64,000 nucleotides of DNA, from assembly GCF_945859705.1 (NCBI RefSeq), contig NC_079134.1, forward strand, positions 28,057,636 to 28,121,635, in the 5' to 3' direction. The translations under genes and the position numbers were made by a program. Below the pieces are notes generated by a model. It saw only the letters and a program-made list of their open reading frames with translations, did no database searches and was not told the DNA's origin. This document shows, one piece after another, positions 45,861-57,360 of this stretch. This DNA is from Episyrphus balteatus. Lineage: Eukaryota > Arthropoda > Insecta > Diptera > Syrphidae. The stretch's first letter is position 1. Every line of letters starts with the position of its first letter.

Positions 45861-46985
45861 GGGATCTCGGAAACGGCTCTAACGATTTCGATGAAATTTT
45901 CAGGGTGTGTTCATCTAAGCGAGTAAAAAATTTTGGAAGTATTTTTGGAAAAATCCGCCCACTGCCACGCCCACTTTTTTAACATATAAGTTTTTTCGGG
46001 AACGGCTCTAACGATTTCGATGAAATTTTCAGGGTTTGTTTATCTAAGCGAATAAAAAGTTTTGGAAGTATTTTTGGAAAAATCCGCCCACTGCCACGCC
46101 CACTTTTTTAACATATAAGTTTTTTCGGGAACGGCTCTAACGATTTCGATGACATTTTCAGGGTTTGTTTATCTAAGCGAATAATAAGTTTTGGAAGTAT
46201 TTTTGGACAAAATCCGCCCACTGCCACGCCCACTTTTTTAACATATAAGTTTTTTCGGCAACGGCTCTAACGATTTCGATGAAATTTTCAGGGTTTGTTT
46301 ATCTAAGCGAGTAAAAATGTTTGGAAGTTTTTTTTGGGAAAAATCTGCCCACTGCCACGCGCACTTTTTTAACATATAAGTTTTTTCGGCAACGGCTCTA
46401 ACGATTTTGATGAAATTTTCAGGGTTTGTTCATCTAAGCGAGTAAAAAAATTTGGAAGTATTTTTGGAAAAATCCGCCCACTGCCACGCCCACTTTTTTA
46501 ACATATAAGTTTTTTCGGGAACGGCTCTAACGATTTCGATGAAATTTTCAGGGTTTGTTTATCTAAGCGAATAAAAAGTTTTGGAAGTATTTTTGGAAAA
46601 ATCCGCCCACTGCCACGCCCACTTTTTTAACATATAAGTTTTTTCGGGAACGGCTCTAACGATTTCGATGAAATTTTCAGGGTTTGTTTCTCTAAGCGAG
46701 TAAAATGTTTTGGAAGTTTTTTTTTTGAAAAATCCGCGCACTGCCACGCCCACTTTTTTAACATATAAGTTTTTTCGGTAACGGCTCTAACGAGATCGAT
46801 AACATTTTCAGGGTTTGTTTATCTAAGCGAGTAAAAAGTTTTGGAATTTTTTTTTGGGAAAAATCCGCCCACTGCCACGCCCACTTTTTTAACATCGAAT
46901 TTTTTTTGGTAACAACTTTAAAGATTTCGATGAAATTTTGATGGTTTGGTCCTCTAGGCAAATACAACATTTTGGAAGTATTTGG
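45861..46985 (+). repeat. Tandem array, ~130-bp unit, about 9 copies
   Basis: The word AACGGCTCTAACGATTTCGA recurs at 45872, 46001, 46130, 46260, 46391, 46520, 46649 and 46780, with a diverged copy at about 46911 (spacings 129-131). Each unit also has GAAATTTTCAGGGTTTGTT and CCGCCCACTGCCACGCCCAC. Minus-strand frames of 60-70 codons across the array are repeat translations. It resembles the internal minisatellites of dispersed insect repeats; this likeness is from memory. Confidence 0.9.
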
Positions 46986-47111
46986 AACGATTTCAATAAA
47001 ATTTTGAGGGATGGTTCCATGTTTTACGCATTATTCTTTTTCATTTTGTTACTTCATGACTTTTTGATCATGTATTCAAACTTTGAAGTAATTTGTTGAT
47101 TTGGTATCACT

Positions 47112-47194
47112 ATGAACAAGGTTCCAAATTCTGAGAGCCCTTAAGTTCCACAATCAGCATATTTCGTTTGATCCATTACTTTTGGGACACCCTG
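47112..47194 (+). mobile_element. Fold-back element, fragment of one arm
   Basis: CCAAATTCTGAGAGCCCTTA ... TTTTGGGACACCCTG matches the outer end of the arm at 25973-26450; about 83 bp are left. Confidence 0.7.
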
Positions 47195-48865
47195 TATAAG
47201 AAAGAAAAAAAAGAAATAAAGCAAAGCATCCACTGCTACAGAACAAAACAGAGACAGGGATAAAAATAGTATTTCTTCATACTAAGCTTTGCCGACAAGG
47301 CTAAACTTGAAAAAAGATTAACTTTATATTCACCATCCAAAACTTTCTGACCTGTAAATGAAAATTTGAACAAAAAGGGATCTCATTGCTGTAACATTTT
47401 CGATAATGCAGATTCCTGTTACCCTTCTATTCATTGCTGATCGTATATTCCAACTTAAATAAACTGGATTATAAAGTGGGAATGTGGTGTTTTGTAACCC
47501 GCGAAAAAACTGGTCATTGCAAACTCAAACCTACTCCAAAAAATTGTTTACATATGACTTTTTTCACTGAAAGTTATATCATTTAAGGATACCGAGCAAA
47601 GCTCGGTCACCCAGGTACTAAATATTAAATGTTCATATTCAATGAAAAAAAAAAAAAATCAAAAATTCCTTAAACAAATTGCCAAAAGTGAAACGCACTT
47701 TTTGACCTCTTCTTATGGTATTTTAATTTTTATTTATAAAAAAAAAATTACTATTTGCCGTAATATAGCATTTTACGACCTCCAGTTTATGCAAAATTAT
47801 GCAAAAATTTGGCGTTTCGTCTCAGTGGAACTCATTTGAACTCATCAGATATATTGTTGTTAACTACATAATATTAAAAAGAAAACATGAAATGATAAAA
47901 AATTATAATGATAAAAAGTTATATTTTACAATAAAATTGAATTTTAATTTTTTTTCTGAACCAGATAGTCTATTTAATAGACCGGAGCTCCAGAGCAAAA
48001 ATAGAACAAATTCGTTCAAGAGTTTTTATTGCTGATTATGATTCTTGGCATAAAAGAATACTCCAGCCAAAAGTGCTACTAAATCCATTGGTGCATTTCT
48101 GAGAAAACGGCAACACTGGTCGGTTTTCAGTTTTTTTGATTTAACTCGAAAACCAAGCCTAACTTTGAAATAGTTCAAAGACACTTTTCATAGCAAATTA
48201 AATTTTCTGTCTAGTTAAGATGGTTAAAAAATTTTAAAAATTATTTTTGACTAAAATTCTAACCTAAAATCAAAGAAAAAAAAAAGTTAAAAAATTTATG
48301 ATTTTATTTTTTTTTACTAAATCAAGGGGCATTTTGTGTATGTAGCCGGTACGTCCAAACTTTAATAAAGTAAAGGTAAAATCCAATTTTTACTTTTTTT
48401 GTCAAGAAACAACTTAAATGTACCTATTCAAAAATTAGCACTTTTTCTTAATTTTTGACTTTTTTTAGTTAAAAGCAAGTTTTTAAAACTCCATAAAATC
48501 GTATTAATTGGTAACTTTTAGACTTTTAAAGTAAACAGACTTTGAGAAATTGATTTAATATATACTAAATGTGACAAAAAAAAATTTATTTGCATCCTTA
48601 TGGCCTTGTGTGCAATTTTGTGTATGTGCATTTTTATAAATACGGATCGAATGGATAAACGGAGAGCCATAAGCATTGGTCTTTTGCATAGAAGAATATT
48701 TAATACCAACTCTTTTACTGTTTTCAATGGCCTGAAAAACAATTCTTGTAAAATCAGCGACCAATGAAAAGTTTCTCTTGAAAAACGAAAAAAATACTCA
48801 AATGAGTTTTAAACAAAATAGAAAGCATTGGCTTTTTTTGACCAATCACAGATTTTACTGTCTCT
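47195..48865. other. Intergenic DNA, no gene recognised
   Basis: It contains a short palindromic word, ACCGAGCAAAGCTCGGT (about 47591-47607), with an 11-base core that forms a small hairpin; otherwise AT-rich without supportable features. Confidence 0.45.
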
Positions 48866-49860
48866 TCGAAAAAAACACCCTTTCACCTAATTTTTTTTTA
48901 TAAAAACTCTTTATTCTTGCTTTCTATCCCAAAATCAATGTTTTTACCAAATTTCATTAGGGCGACCCATCATTTTTGATTTCACTCAAAAAAACACCCT
49001 TTTAACCATGATATTTTTATAGACATTTAAGATTCTTGTTTCTTATCTTAAAAGTAACATAATTGCTAAATTTCAATAGGGTACCACTAATATTACTCAA
49101 GTATGTCACACCCTTTCACATAAAAAAAATTTATAGACTTACATTATTCGTAATTCCCATGGGAAAGAGAACATATTTAATGAATTTCGTAAGGGTACCT
49201 TTTATACCATTGATTTTATCGGACTTATCGCGGATTTTTCCCTATTTCCCAAAAAAACACCCTTTAACCTAAAATATTTTGTATAGACTTTTTGAGTTCT
49301 TGCTTTCTGTTATAAATGAAACATTTTTACCAATTTTCATTGTTGTAACAATTTTTTCCTAGTTTTTGTGGTACTAATTCCGAATTTCATCATTTCTTAA
49401 AAAAAAAAAAACACCCTTTCACTCAAGATAATTTTTTACACTTTATAGATTCTTAATTTTTATACCAACCAAAACTATTTCACCAAGTTTTAAAAATTAA
49501 TAAAATATAAGTTAGCTGTTATGATACCTTTCTCACACACAACTTAACCTATCAAAAAAACACCGTTTCACCCAAAATATTTTTAAAAACTTTATGAATC
49601 CCTGTTTTATCTTAAACCTTCATTCCAAATTTTGTCAGTGTAGCTTGTTTTTCTCATGGGTTTCGGTTATATTTTACCTGTTGAGGTCAAAAAACAAGCA
49701 CCCTGGTTTTTAATCGCAAATAACTTTTCTTAGAGCAATCGTATTGACTTTATTTTTATGTCATTAGACTCAGCATCCAACTTTTTTTTATAGACTTTTT
49801 TTGTACTTGGTTCTTATCCCAAAAGCAAACTTTTTGCCAAGTTTCATGAGTGTTACAATT
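48866..49860 (+). repeat. Degenerate tandem array, ~115-153-bp unit
   Basis: ACACCCTTTCACC-like words recur at about 48876, 48995, 49109, 49259, 49412, 49561 and 49699. Most are followed by ATTTTTATAGACTTT, TTCTTGCTTTCTATC and CCAAATTTCAT-like words. At least seven units, much diverged, suggest an old array. Confidence 0.7.
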
Positions 49861-49906
49861 TTTTTTTTATTTCTTGATTTTATGTACTATTTAACCTGTA
49901 CTACTA

Positions 49907-50235
49907 GCTAAATTAGTAAATGAAATTGCATTTTTCGGGGGACAAATTTTTTTTTATGGAACGTGTTCGGGTGTATGTCCTTGTCGTAAAAGTGAATTTT
50001 TTGGGATGATAGGATATCGGGAACAGCCGCCATCTTGGAAAAGAGGTCGGTGCCGTTTTTATTTCATAACTCCATTTTTACTTATTTAAACCAAAAATGG
50101 CCAAGGACGGGCTTATTTATAATGAAATTATATAAAAAATGATTTACAAATTAATTCCATGAGTTAGTTTAATTCAATTTTATAGTAGGTCAAAGTCCGG
50201 GTTCTTCTCGCAAGGTTAGCATTTTATATAAACGC
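49907..50235. mobile_element. Half copy of the 57.8-kb palindromic element
   Basis: Matches the outer part of the left arm at 57854-58180 (GTGTTCGGGTG, GGGAACAGCCGCCATCTTGG, GGTCAAAGT) with about one difference in six or seven bases; no inverted partner is nearby. Confidence 0.75.
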
Positions 50236-51730
50236 CATTATATAATTTTTAGATGTCTTTGCGACTAAGGTCTTGATCTATTCAAATAAGGTCACTGTTT
50301 TTCCTCAGAATTAAGAATACTGTTTATTACTTGTACTTCAATTATACATGCTACCTAAACATGCACTCGTACTATATTTTACATTTATTTTTATCTAAGA
50401 AATAAAAACGGCATGTGGTCAATAATAATTGTAGTTATATAAAGACCTCATAGAACTTGAGTTAAAAAATGCATTCAAGAAAATAGAAGAACAGCACACA
50501 AATGTCTGCTACCCACACACAACACTAAATAAATACAAAGTAAATTTTATCCTTTCATTAAATTCTTGGATTTTACCTTGGATGGTTATAGTCAAACAGT
50601 ATAATTATGTATATGACTTGAGGCTTAAAGCGTGTTAGCTAAAAATCAAAATGATTTAGAATTTTGTTTCTCATTTGTATGTGAATGATAATTATGTATC
50701 CTTCAGTATGCAATAGAATTTTGTTAATTTCATATAAATGTTCTAGGATAATCATAATGCGTGTAGAATTTTGAAAAGGATTTCTGAATAGCACCATCAT
50801 TATAATGCTATAAAATGCCAAAGTATGAGTGATGATGTGGTGGAGGAGTGTAGTAGAATTATTTGAAATTTGAATTTGCATTTGCATATCGCATGCTAAA
50901 TGAATTTCTATTCCAGCTTGAGCTTGAGAGAGAGCTAAACCCAAACCTCATACAAATCACCTTGATAGATGTAGGTTTCTATTATACTTTTTAACATTGT
51001 ACAATTGCAATTTGATATTAATTATTTGTTTAGCTAAGTAGAGAGATGTAGGTTTTATTTGTGCATTTGTATGAGTTTTTGTAAACAAATTAATTTATTC
51101 ATTTGTGTGGTTAAAAATAAGAGTTGATTAGTAAACAGCTGCATGCGTTATTATTTTAAAATTCAAGGGGAATTATTGTCGGAAATCCCTGTGGTGTAGG
51201 TGAAAGTTTTTAACATGCAGTAGGCACATACATGTTGAGTTCATAAAAATTGTTGCAATTGTTAATGACTACTGTTATGCAAGTTGATTAGAAAAAAAAA
51301 AAAAAAACATTTGACTTTAACAGTTTGGTTGTTACTTTAGATAATGGAAGACGGTTTTATATTGAAAAGGAATTTAATTAAGGTTGCACTGGTTGCACTT
51401 AGCATTTTATTATTAGAAGATTTGATTAACTTTTTGATAGTCAAATATTCATTAATCTTGAGGTGAAAATTTAGCGGACGACTAACTTTTGCATAAGGAA
51501 ATAAAGCTGGCACAATTTGTTTTCCCAGTGGTATCTTCAAGGTTTACTCCCATACACGGCGGATTCATTCTCGAACATAAAATAATAACAAAAATAAAAA
51601 ATTCAATTTTAAAGTTCAAGTAAAATTTGAGGTCATTGGAACTTAAAAATTAAGTATATTCAACCACTTTAAATAAAAATAATTTTCATTATTTTTTTAT
51701 TCGTTCAAAATAAAAAATAAAAAAAAAAAA
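50236..51730. other. Intergenic DNA, no gene recognised
   Basis: AT-rich with low repeat content; unusually many TGTATG/CATACA words. No supportable gene. Confidence 0.45.
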
Positions 51731-52860
51731 AAATCACGATTGGGTCGCACGTACTTGCTCTTATGGTAAAAGTAGCTCTTATCTTTAAGCTTTTTATGAA
51801 AAAATTTAGGGAAAATTATAATTTGGTTTTATTAAAGCATTTTTGATAATGTTAAAAAATACATAAAATCTGATGAAACACCGTTTTCAATGATTTTAAT
51901 CACAAAACGAAGTATGCCATATAATTTCTTGTTCAATTTAATAGAGTTTTTTTTGACTTTTAGTCCAAAATGCGTTTCGCTCAGGTACAACAGTTGGGCT
52001 CATCAGTTAGATGCTGTTGTACCCTTTCTAAGACGCAAAATTTTGGTCGATGATTACCGACACTTATTATTAAAATTACAGCATAAACTTACTGTGAATT
52101 CTAACATTTCTAGGGGAAAGGTTACAACAGCATCTAACTGATGAGCCCAACTGTTGTACCTGGGCGAAACGCATTTTGGACTAAAAGTCAAAAAAACTCT
52201 ATTAAATTGAATATTATTCATAAAGTCCACAAAACATAAACAAAAATTATGAAATTATTTTCATTATTTTAGTTTTCTGTTTTCTTTTTTCTATATAATT
52301 TCTTGTTTGAAAAGGAATTTTCACAAACAAAATTGAAAATCGTTAGACCCATTTTCCAAAAAAAAAAAATTGGTTTGCCATTTTGAAGAAATAATTGAAT
52401 AACATTAATAAAATTGATTTTTCAAACAAAAATTTTGAAATTTTTTTTTTTTGAAAATCCAAAAATGTGTTCTTCGAATTTTTTATTTTTATTTCGAAAT
52501 TTGAGTCTTATTTATAACATTACACAAAAAATTTTAATCAAAATCATTGGATTCGTTTTCGAAAAAAAAATTACTTTTCTATTTCCGTGGTAAATACCGT
52601 TAGTTTTGTTCCTAAAAAAACTCATCTAAGGAATCACCCAAAACTGATAACTACCAAGTTTGAGGAAGATCGCTTAGCTAGTTTAGGCTGTAGCTCGCGG
52701 TTTATACAGACAGGCAGAATTGCGCGGGTCCCCACTTTTTTTTAGCATTCTCCATCATCGTAATGTTATGAGTCCTGACTGATTGTTATCTCGAGTTCGA
52801 TTTTTTTTTCGAATCATAAGCTTGCCCTATAGTACCTACATATCGCATATAAAATAAGAA
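51731..52860. repeat. ACGACTGGGTCG / GACCGATT-family repeat, interrupted by a fold-back
   Basis: The left end reads TCACGATTGGGTCGCACGTA then CTTGCTCTTATG. The right part (52540-52860) is an inverted copy of the dispersed family at 9958 (for example ATCATCGTAATGT, GATTGTTATC, GAGTTCGATTTTTTTT, GCCCTATAGTACC). The inverted repeat at 51932-52210 sits inside it. Confidence 0.55.
51932..52210. repeat. Fold-back with hammerhead-ribozyme-like cores in both arms
   Basis: Arms 51932-52023 and 52120-52210 are near-perfect inverted copies around a 96-base loop. The right arm (+ strand) contains CTGATGAG (52138-52145), then a 5-bp stem GCCCA/TGGGC with an 11-base loop, then CGAAAC (52165-52170): the conserved core and stem II of a hammerhead ribozyme. 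The left arm has the same on the minus strand (52006-51974) with one mismatch in the stem. A cleavable stem III with a UH site in the usual place was not found, so activity is doubtful. Penelope-like retroelements carry hammerhead motifs in their terminal repeats, and this could be a remnant of one. Confidence 0.55.
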
Positions 52861-53185
52861 TAACAATAAAAAATTGTACAACTTAGTCATACGTACTTTC
52901 TCTTACAATAAAAGTGGATTGGAATGTTAGCTTTGTATCTAAATATTCATAATAAGCCAGTTTTTTAAGACATCCTAAGTCGCAAGAAATTTTTTCAGAT
53001 ATTGTTAGGACTGATACCAGCATAGCATTTCAAAAGCCTTCGTGGTGTGTGATAGCGAAATGTTTGGACTTTTTGAGTTTTTGGTATATATTTTCTAAAA
53101 ATGTTTAAAATTTAAAAACTCAATTGGAACCAGAAAAGATAAAATTTAATATAGTTTGCACAGTTCGTAGTTTTGGTTATAATAA

Positions 53186-53735
53186 CACTGGTCGGCAAAA
53201 ACTCTGTAAACTGATTTTAAAAAACTTGAGTGTGCTGAATTCAAAACAGTTTAAAGGTTTTTTCCATCACGTCTAGTTTTTGAGCTCTGCTCATCTCAAT
53301 TTTAGCTATAAAGTCCCAAAAACTAATTTTGACAATTGATCTAAAAATATTATTTTTCCGTAATATTTTGCTATTTTTTCAACCGAATCAGGAGTCGAAA
53401 ACTGAAATTTACTTCAAATCTGCTTCAAAAACCACCAAGATTTTGAGATATCGTACCTTTTTTATACCAAATATCTTTTAGAAATAAAAATAATTTTGAA
53501 AATAAAAATAAACGTATTTAAGACGACAAAATATGGCTTTTGAATATTGCATATGTAGTTTTGCGAAAAAAAAATTTAACGGTGATGAAATTCAACTCCA
53601 AAAGTACCACAAAAACGCGTTTTTGACCTGTTAATATTTAAATATTTCGATATGACTTCAGATTCGGAATCAGCACACAAAAACCTTTAAAAAATTATGG
53701 TTTGGTTGAAGCTCCATTTTCGTTGCCGACCAGTG
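53186..53735. mobile_element. MITE with CACTGGTCGGCAA ends (intact copy)
   Basis: 550 bp with 13-bp perfect inverted ends (CACTGGTCGGCAA / TTGCCGACCAGTG). Internal words are shared with the split copy at 17822 (TCACGTCTAGTTTTTGAGC, CCCAAAAACTAATTT, GATTCGGAATCAGCACA). The end sequence is hAT-like; flanking duplication is unclear. Confidence 0.8.
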
Positions 53736-54829
53736 TAATGAAAGGCACCATACCAAAAACACAGTTCGTTACAAATTTTGTCCGGCTTAAAGAAATTTTG
53801 TTCTCACTGGTCTTATAAAAGAATAACTTAAATTTAACATCTCTTTCAACAGTTTTAACCTCCGAATGAGTATGCCAATTAATTTTATTAAATGGAAAAT
53901 GGCTTTAAAACTTTTTTTTTTGAAAATCATTGCAGAAGTTTTTTTTTTTCTTGAGAATTTTCTTACGAAATTATTATTTGAAACAAAAAAGATTTAAAAA
54001 AATTCATCAATCCGTTTGTAAAAACATGACAATTTTCAAAACTTTTTTAGAAACTACAAAAATGGAGGTTATGTTTTTTTTTTTAAATAAAAATCTTTTG
54101 TTTTCAATTTTATGTTGAAATGGATTAAGTCATTTAGACGAAAGTAAGAAAAAAAGGAAACGGTTCTATGATAGATACCTTTAGTAACACCGGCAAACAA
54201 CAAAAAATGATAAAAGAAAGAAGCTGACAATACTACAACACGCTAAGAAAATGCTTCAGCAACAAGAGGCTCTACGATAGGAAGCAAAAAACTCAACAAT
54301 TTTACACATATTAAAAAAATGTCTCCAGAATCTAGAAAACCACTCCACTCTTCTGATAGGAAGTATAATTAGCATTCCCAAGAATTCCCAACCTTCGTTA
54401 CCTATAAGTTAAGGATCTACCCGATGATAAAACTTGATAAATATGTATGTGCCAATGACGAAGCAAATTTTAAAATCGAAATTTAATTTCAAGGATATAA
54501 CTAAAATTTATTCAGCCACCGATTTTACTTTACTACCGCGCATAAAGAATCAATCATTTTAGCAACTTCAATAATAAACACATATAACACATTTAAATTT
54601 CTAAAACTCAGCGAAATATTTCATAAATTCTTCTTCCAGCATGTTTTCAATCTTCGTTACAAAAAAAAAAAAAAAATACTCAAAAACATAAAAACTCTTG
54701 CCATCAAAAATCCCAATCCCAATTGATGATAACTCTTTCTGGCATCTTAACAAGAAAGCAAAAAACAACAACAAAAAAAAAAAAAACATCATCCGCATCT
54801 GATACGCAAGATTTGTAAAATCAACAATC
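53736..54829. other. Intergenic DNA, no gene recognised
   Basis: AT-rich; an A-rich stretch with CAACAAGAGGC at about 54260 is not in a recognisable frame. Confidence 0.45.
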
Positions 54830-56518
54830 ATCCATGAGCGCTTCCGAGCGAAAAATCATGCACGCAAAATATTAACCCAACCGAAAGAGAGTCAAAAAAC
54901 GAGAGAGAGCGAACAAATCATAAATAAATTTTGAGAGAAATTAAAGAGAATGGGAGAGAGAGTGCTTTCTTCTAATTTTCGCAAAAAAACCTCAAATAAT
55001 AAAAAAAAAAAAAAACAAATACACCTTCCTTTGCTATGACAGCACTACGACCACCATCGCCACCCACCCTTAAATTCTCCCCCTATAAAAAAATATACAT
55101 GTATCCAACAGAGATATTTCTCGCCCCCAGAGCTCTCGCTCAGAAAACCGAAATCTGCTCCTGCGAATTTTCCTTTTTAGCTGATTTTCCAACCAACCCC
55201 TAAAAAAAATTCCATCCAACATCTGGGGGCTTTTTGCAAAACACATCAGATGCAAGCTTTCAGTCCCGGATTGTCTGTTGCTGGGTAATGTCTGCCCCAG
55301 AATAAGCGTATCTAATAACGCGAACGGTTTTGCGGTACCTACCTTAAAACTACACTGACACACACAAGTGGATTTTTTTTCCTTCTATCTTTAATTTTTG
55401 TTGTTGTTGTTGCAAAATCAAAAAAGCAAAAAAAAAAAAAAATTCCAAATTGTTGTTGACAAAAATAGAAAATTTAATTAAAAAAATTTTCATCACACAC
55501 AACACTCTCTCATACGATTTAAGTGCTGTGAAAATAAAATTTCAAAAAAAAAGTATATCTTTCAGATACAAAAATAAGAAGAAAAAAAAGTATCTCTTTG
55601 AAAAAGAAGAAGAAGTAATAAAAAAAAAAAACGAAGAAATTCTTCAAATCATAACTTCTCGTTTTGGGTTTACTTATTCGTGCGATGTGCGAGGGTATAT
55701 AATAAGAGGGGTGTTCTTTTTCCTAGGTTCGGTTCTTTTCCTTGGAAAATCCTCTGTGAAAATCCGGAAAGGAAAGCTATAACAAGAAAACCGTTGGTTG
55801 GTACTTCTTCGCAAACGAAAATGAGGGAGGAGAGAAAAATTTGAAAAATCAAGCGCCTTTCCGTCTGTTCCGGTGAAATAAAAGTGAAAGGGAAGTGAAG
55901 AAGAATACCAAAAAAAAAAAAGAAAATAAGAAAAAAAAAAAGAGTGAGAAGAAGTTCAAAGATGAGCAAAGGATATGTCATTAGTCAGTGAAAGTGTATT
56001 ACGACGATGTCCAAAGTGATAGTGAAGTGAATAAAAAATTTTACCCCCAAAAACCTTTAATCAAATATATATATATCCTCAAATCAGAAGATTTAATTAA
56101 AGAAGAAGAAGAAAGAAAAAAAAACGAAAAAAAAAACCCAACAACCAAAACCTTTCTCCCCGGGGTTGTGGTATTTTTGTGGACTCCCGGGGTTTTTTCC
56201 TCTATAGATCTCTCAAATTTGAATTTTAAAGGAATTCTTTTTTTTATTCTCCTAACAAAAATTCCAATCTCGTAGCTCGTAGCGCCACCACCGATCGTGC
56301 GGGATTTTTTTCACCATCAGTGACTTTTGATTTTATATAGCTGCAGCAATGTGATTGTGTGCATGCGGTTTTACTTCAACAAGGATTACAAGGGTTTTTT
56401 TTTCTCATTTTCCTTTCGTTTTTACATCTTTATCTCCAACAACAACAAATACAACAACAAAAGGAGCCAACTCTCCGCAGCATCCTGCCTCAACGGAAAA
56501 ATGTAAATGGCTTTGTGT
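54830..56518 (+). promoter_or_regulatory. Possible promoter and non-coding first exon
   Basis: The stretch starts with GAGA tracts (54899-54962), as bound by GAGA factor at many fly promoters. It continues with unique, less AT-rich sequence, a TATA-like GGGTATATAATAAG at about 55693, purine-rich AGTGAAAGTG-type leader sequence (55870-56030), and CAACAACAAATACAACAACAA (about 56440-56460). It ends at a strong splice donor GTAAGT at 56519. No conserved protein frame is present. This would fit the 5' UTR exon of a long-intron gene extending to the right, but no downstream exon is seen in the window. Confidence 0.25.
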
Positions 56519-57360
56519 GTAAGTGGAATTGGTTTGGTAGATATGTTTTCTTTTTTGCTTCTTTCGTTCAAAAGAAAGATTTTTTTGCTTTTCACTTTTT
56601 TTTTTCTTTTTTTTTGGTTTTTCTGCTAATGCTCTCTGAGTATTTCCTTTACCATTTTGATGGTCTGATGGAGTAAACGAACAGGACTAAAAACTAGATA
56701 ATCTACGATAAAACGTTGTAAATGAAAAAAAAAACATTCTGAAGATAGTTTGAATTAAAGTTGTCTTAGATCATTTGGTGGCCATTTTGGATTATTTTTT
56801 TTTTTTTATTGAAAAATTGTTTTCAACCAAGAAATTTTGTTTAAGAAAAGGGAAACAAAAATTCTTAAGCAACAATTTTTGAACGTAAGGAGCTAAATTT
56901 GAAAACTAGTTGTTTTTTTTTGAGTTTTTTTTAACAAAACAATATATTGAAAGTTAGGTTTTTACATAAAATGCAACACTAATTTCTAGACTATAAAACC
57001 TTTATTTTGATATAAAAAAAAGGAAAAAGAACCTGGAATGGTTTAACTTTATGCGTGTACGTGTACCCATGATAGCACAAACCTATTCTATGGGGATATA
57101 CAGAAGTTATTTTTGTTGAGTTTCAAATTCGCAGAAAGAGATTGAATTTAAAGGGGAAATAAGATTGATTCATGGTAATTAATTTCTGCCTAGAAATGGT
57201 CTTCAAAAAAGGGTTTTAGAAGTTTTAAAAGGATCATGTGAATTTTGTTTGAGGGAGATTTTGAAGACTTTGATAGTTCTGGAGAGTATGAATTTTTTAA
57301 GAATTACGTAATTTTTTAAAGTGTGGATTTCTTTATTTTCTAAAAATTACATGAACCGTG
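56519..57360. other. Non-coding DNA after the possible first exon
   Basis: AT-rich with poly-T runs; nothing further recognised. Confidence 0.4.

Noticed and set aside
46559..46970. Minus-strand frames with repeated WAWQWADFS
   Set aside because: Translations of the 130-bp tandem unit; no start, splice or domain support.
45861..46985. Regular repeats as a CRISPR-like array
   Set aside because: The whole unit is repeated without unique spacers, and the sequence is eukaryotic.
51890..52141. 83-codon frame across the hammerhead-like fold-back
   Set aside because: Runs through the inverted repeat and its loop; no domain.
51974..52170. Complete functional hammerhead ribozyme
   Set aside because: Core and stem II are present, but no stem III with an adjacent UH cleavage site and closing stem I could be drawn; only a hammerhead-like motif is reported.
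55450..56676. Frames of 95-110 codons in the possible first exon
   Set aside because: Lys/Phe-rich translations of A- and T-runs without domains; treated as UTR-like sequence.
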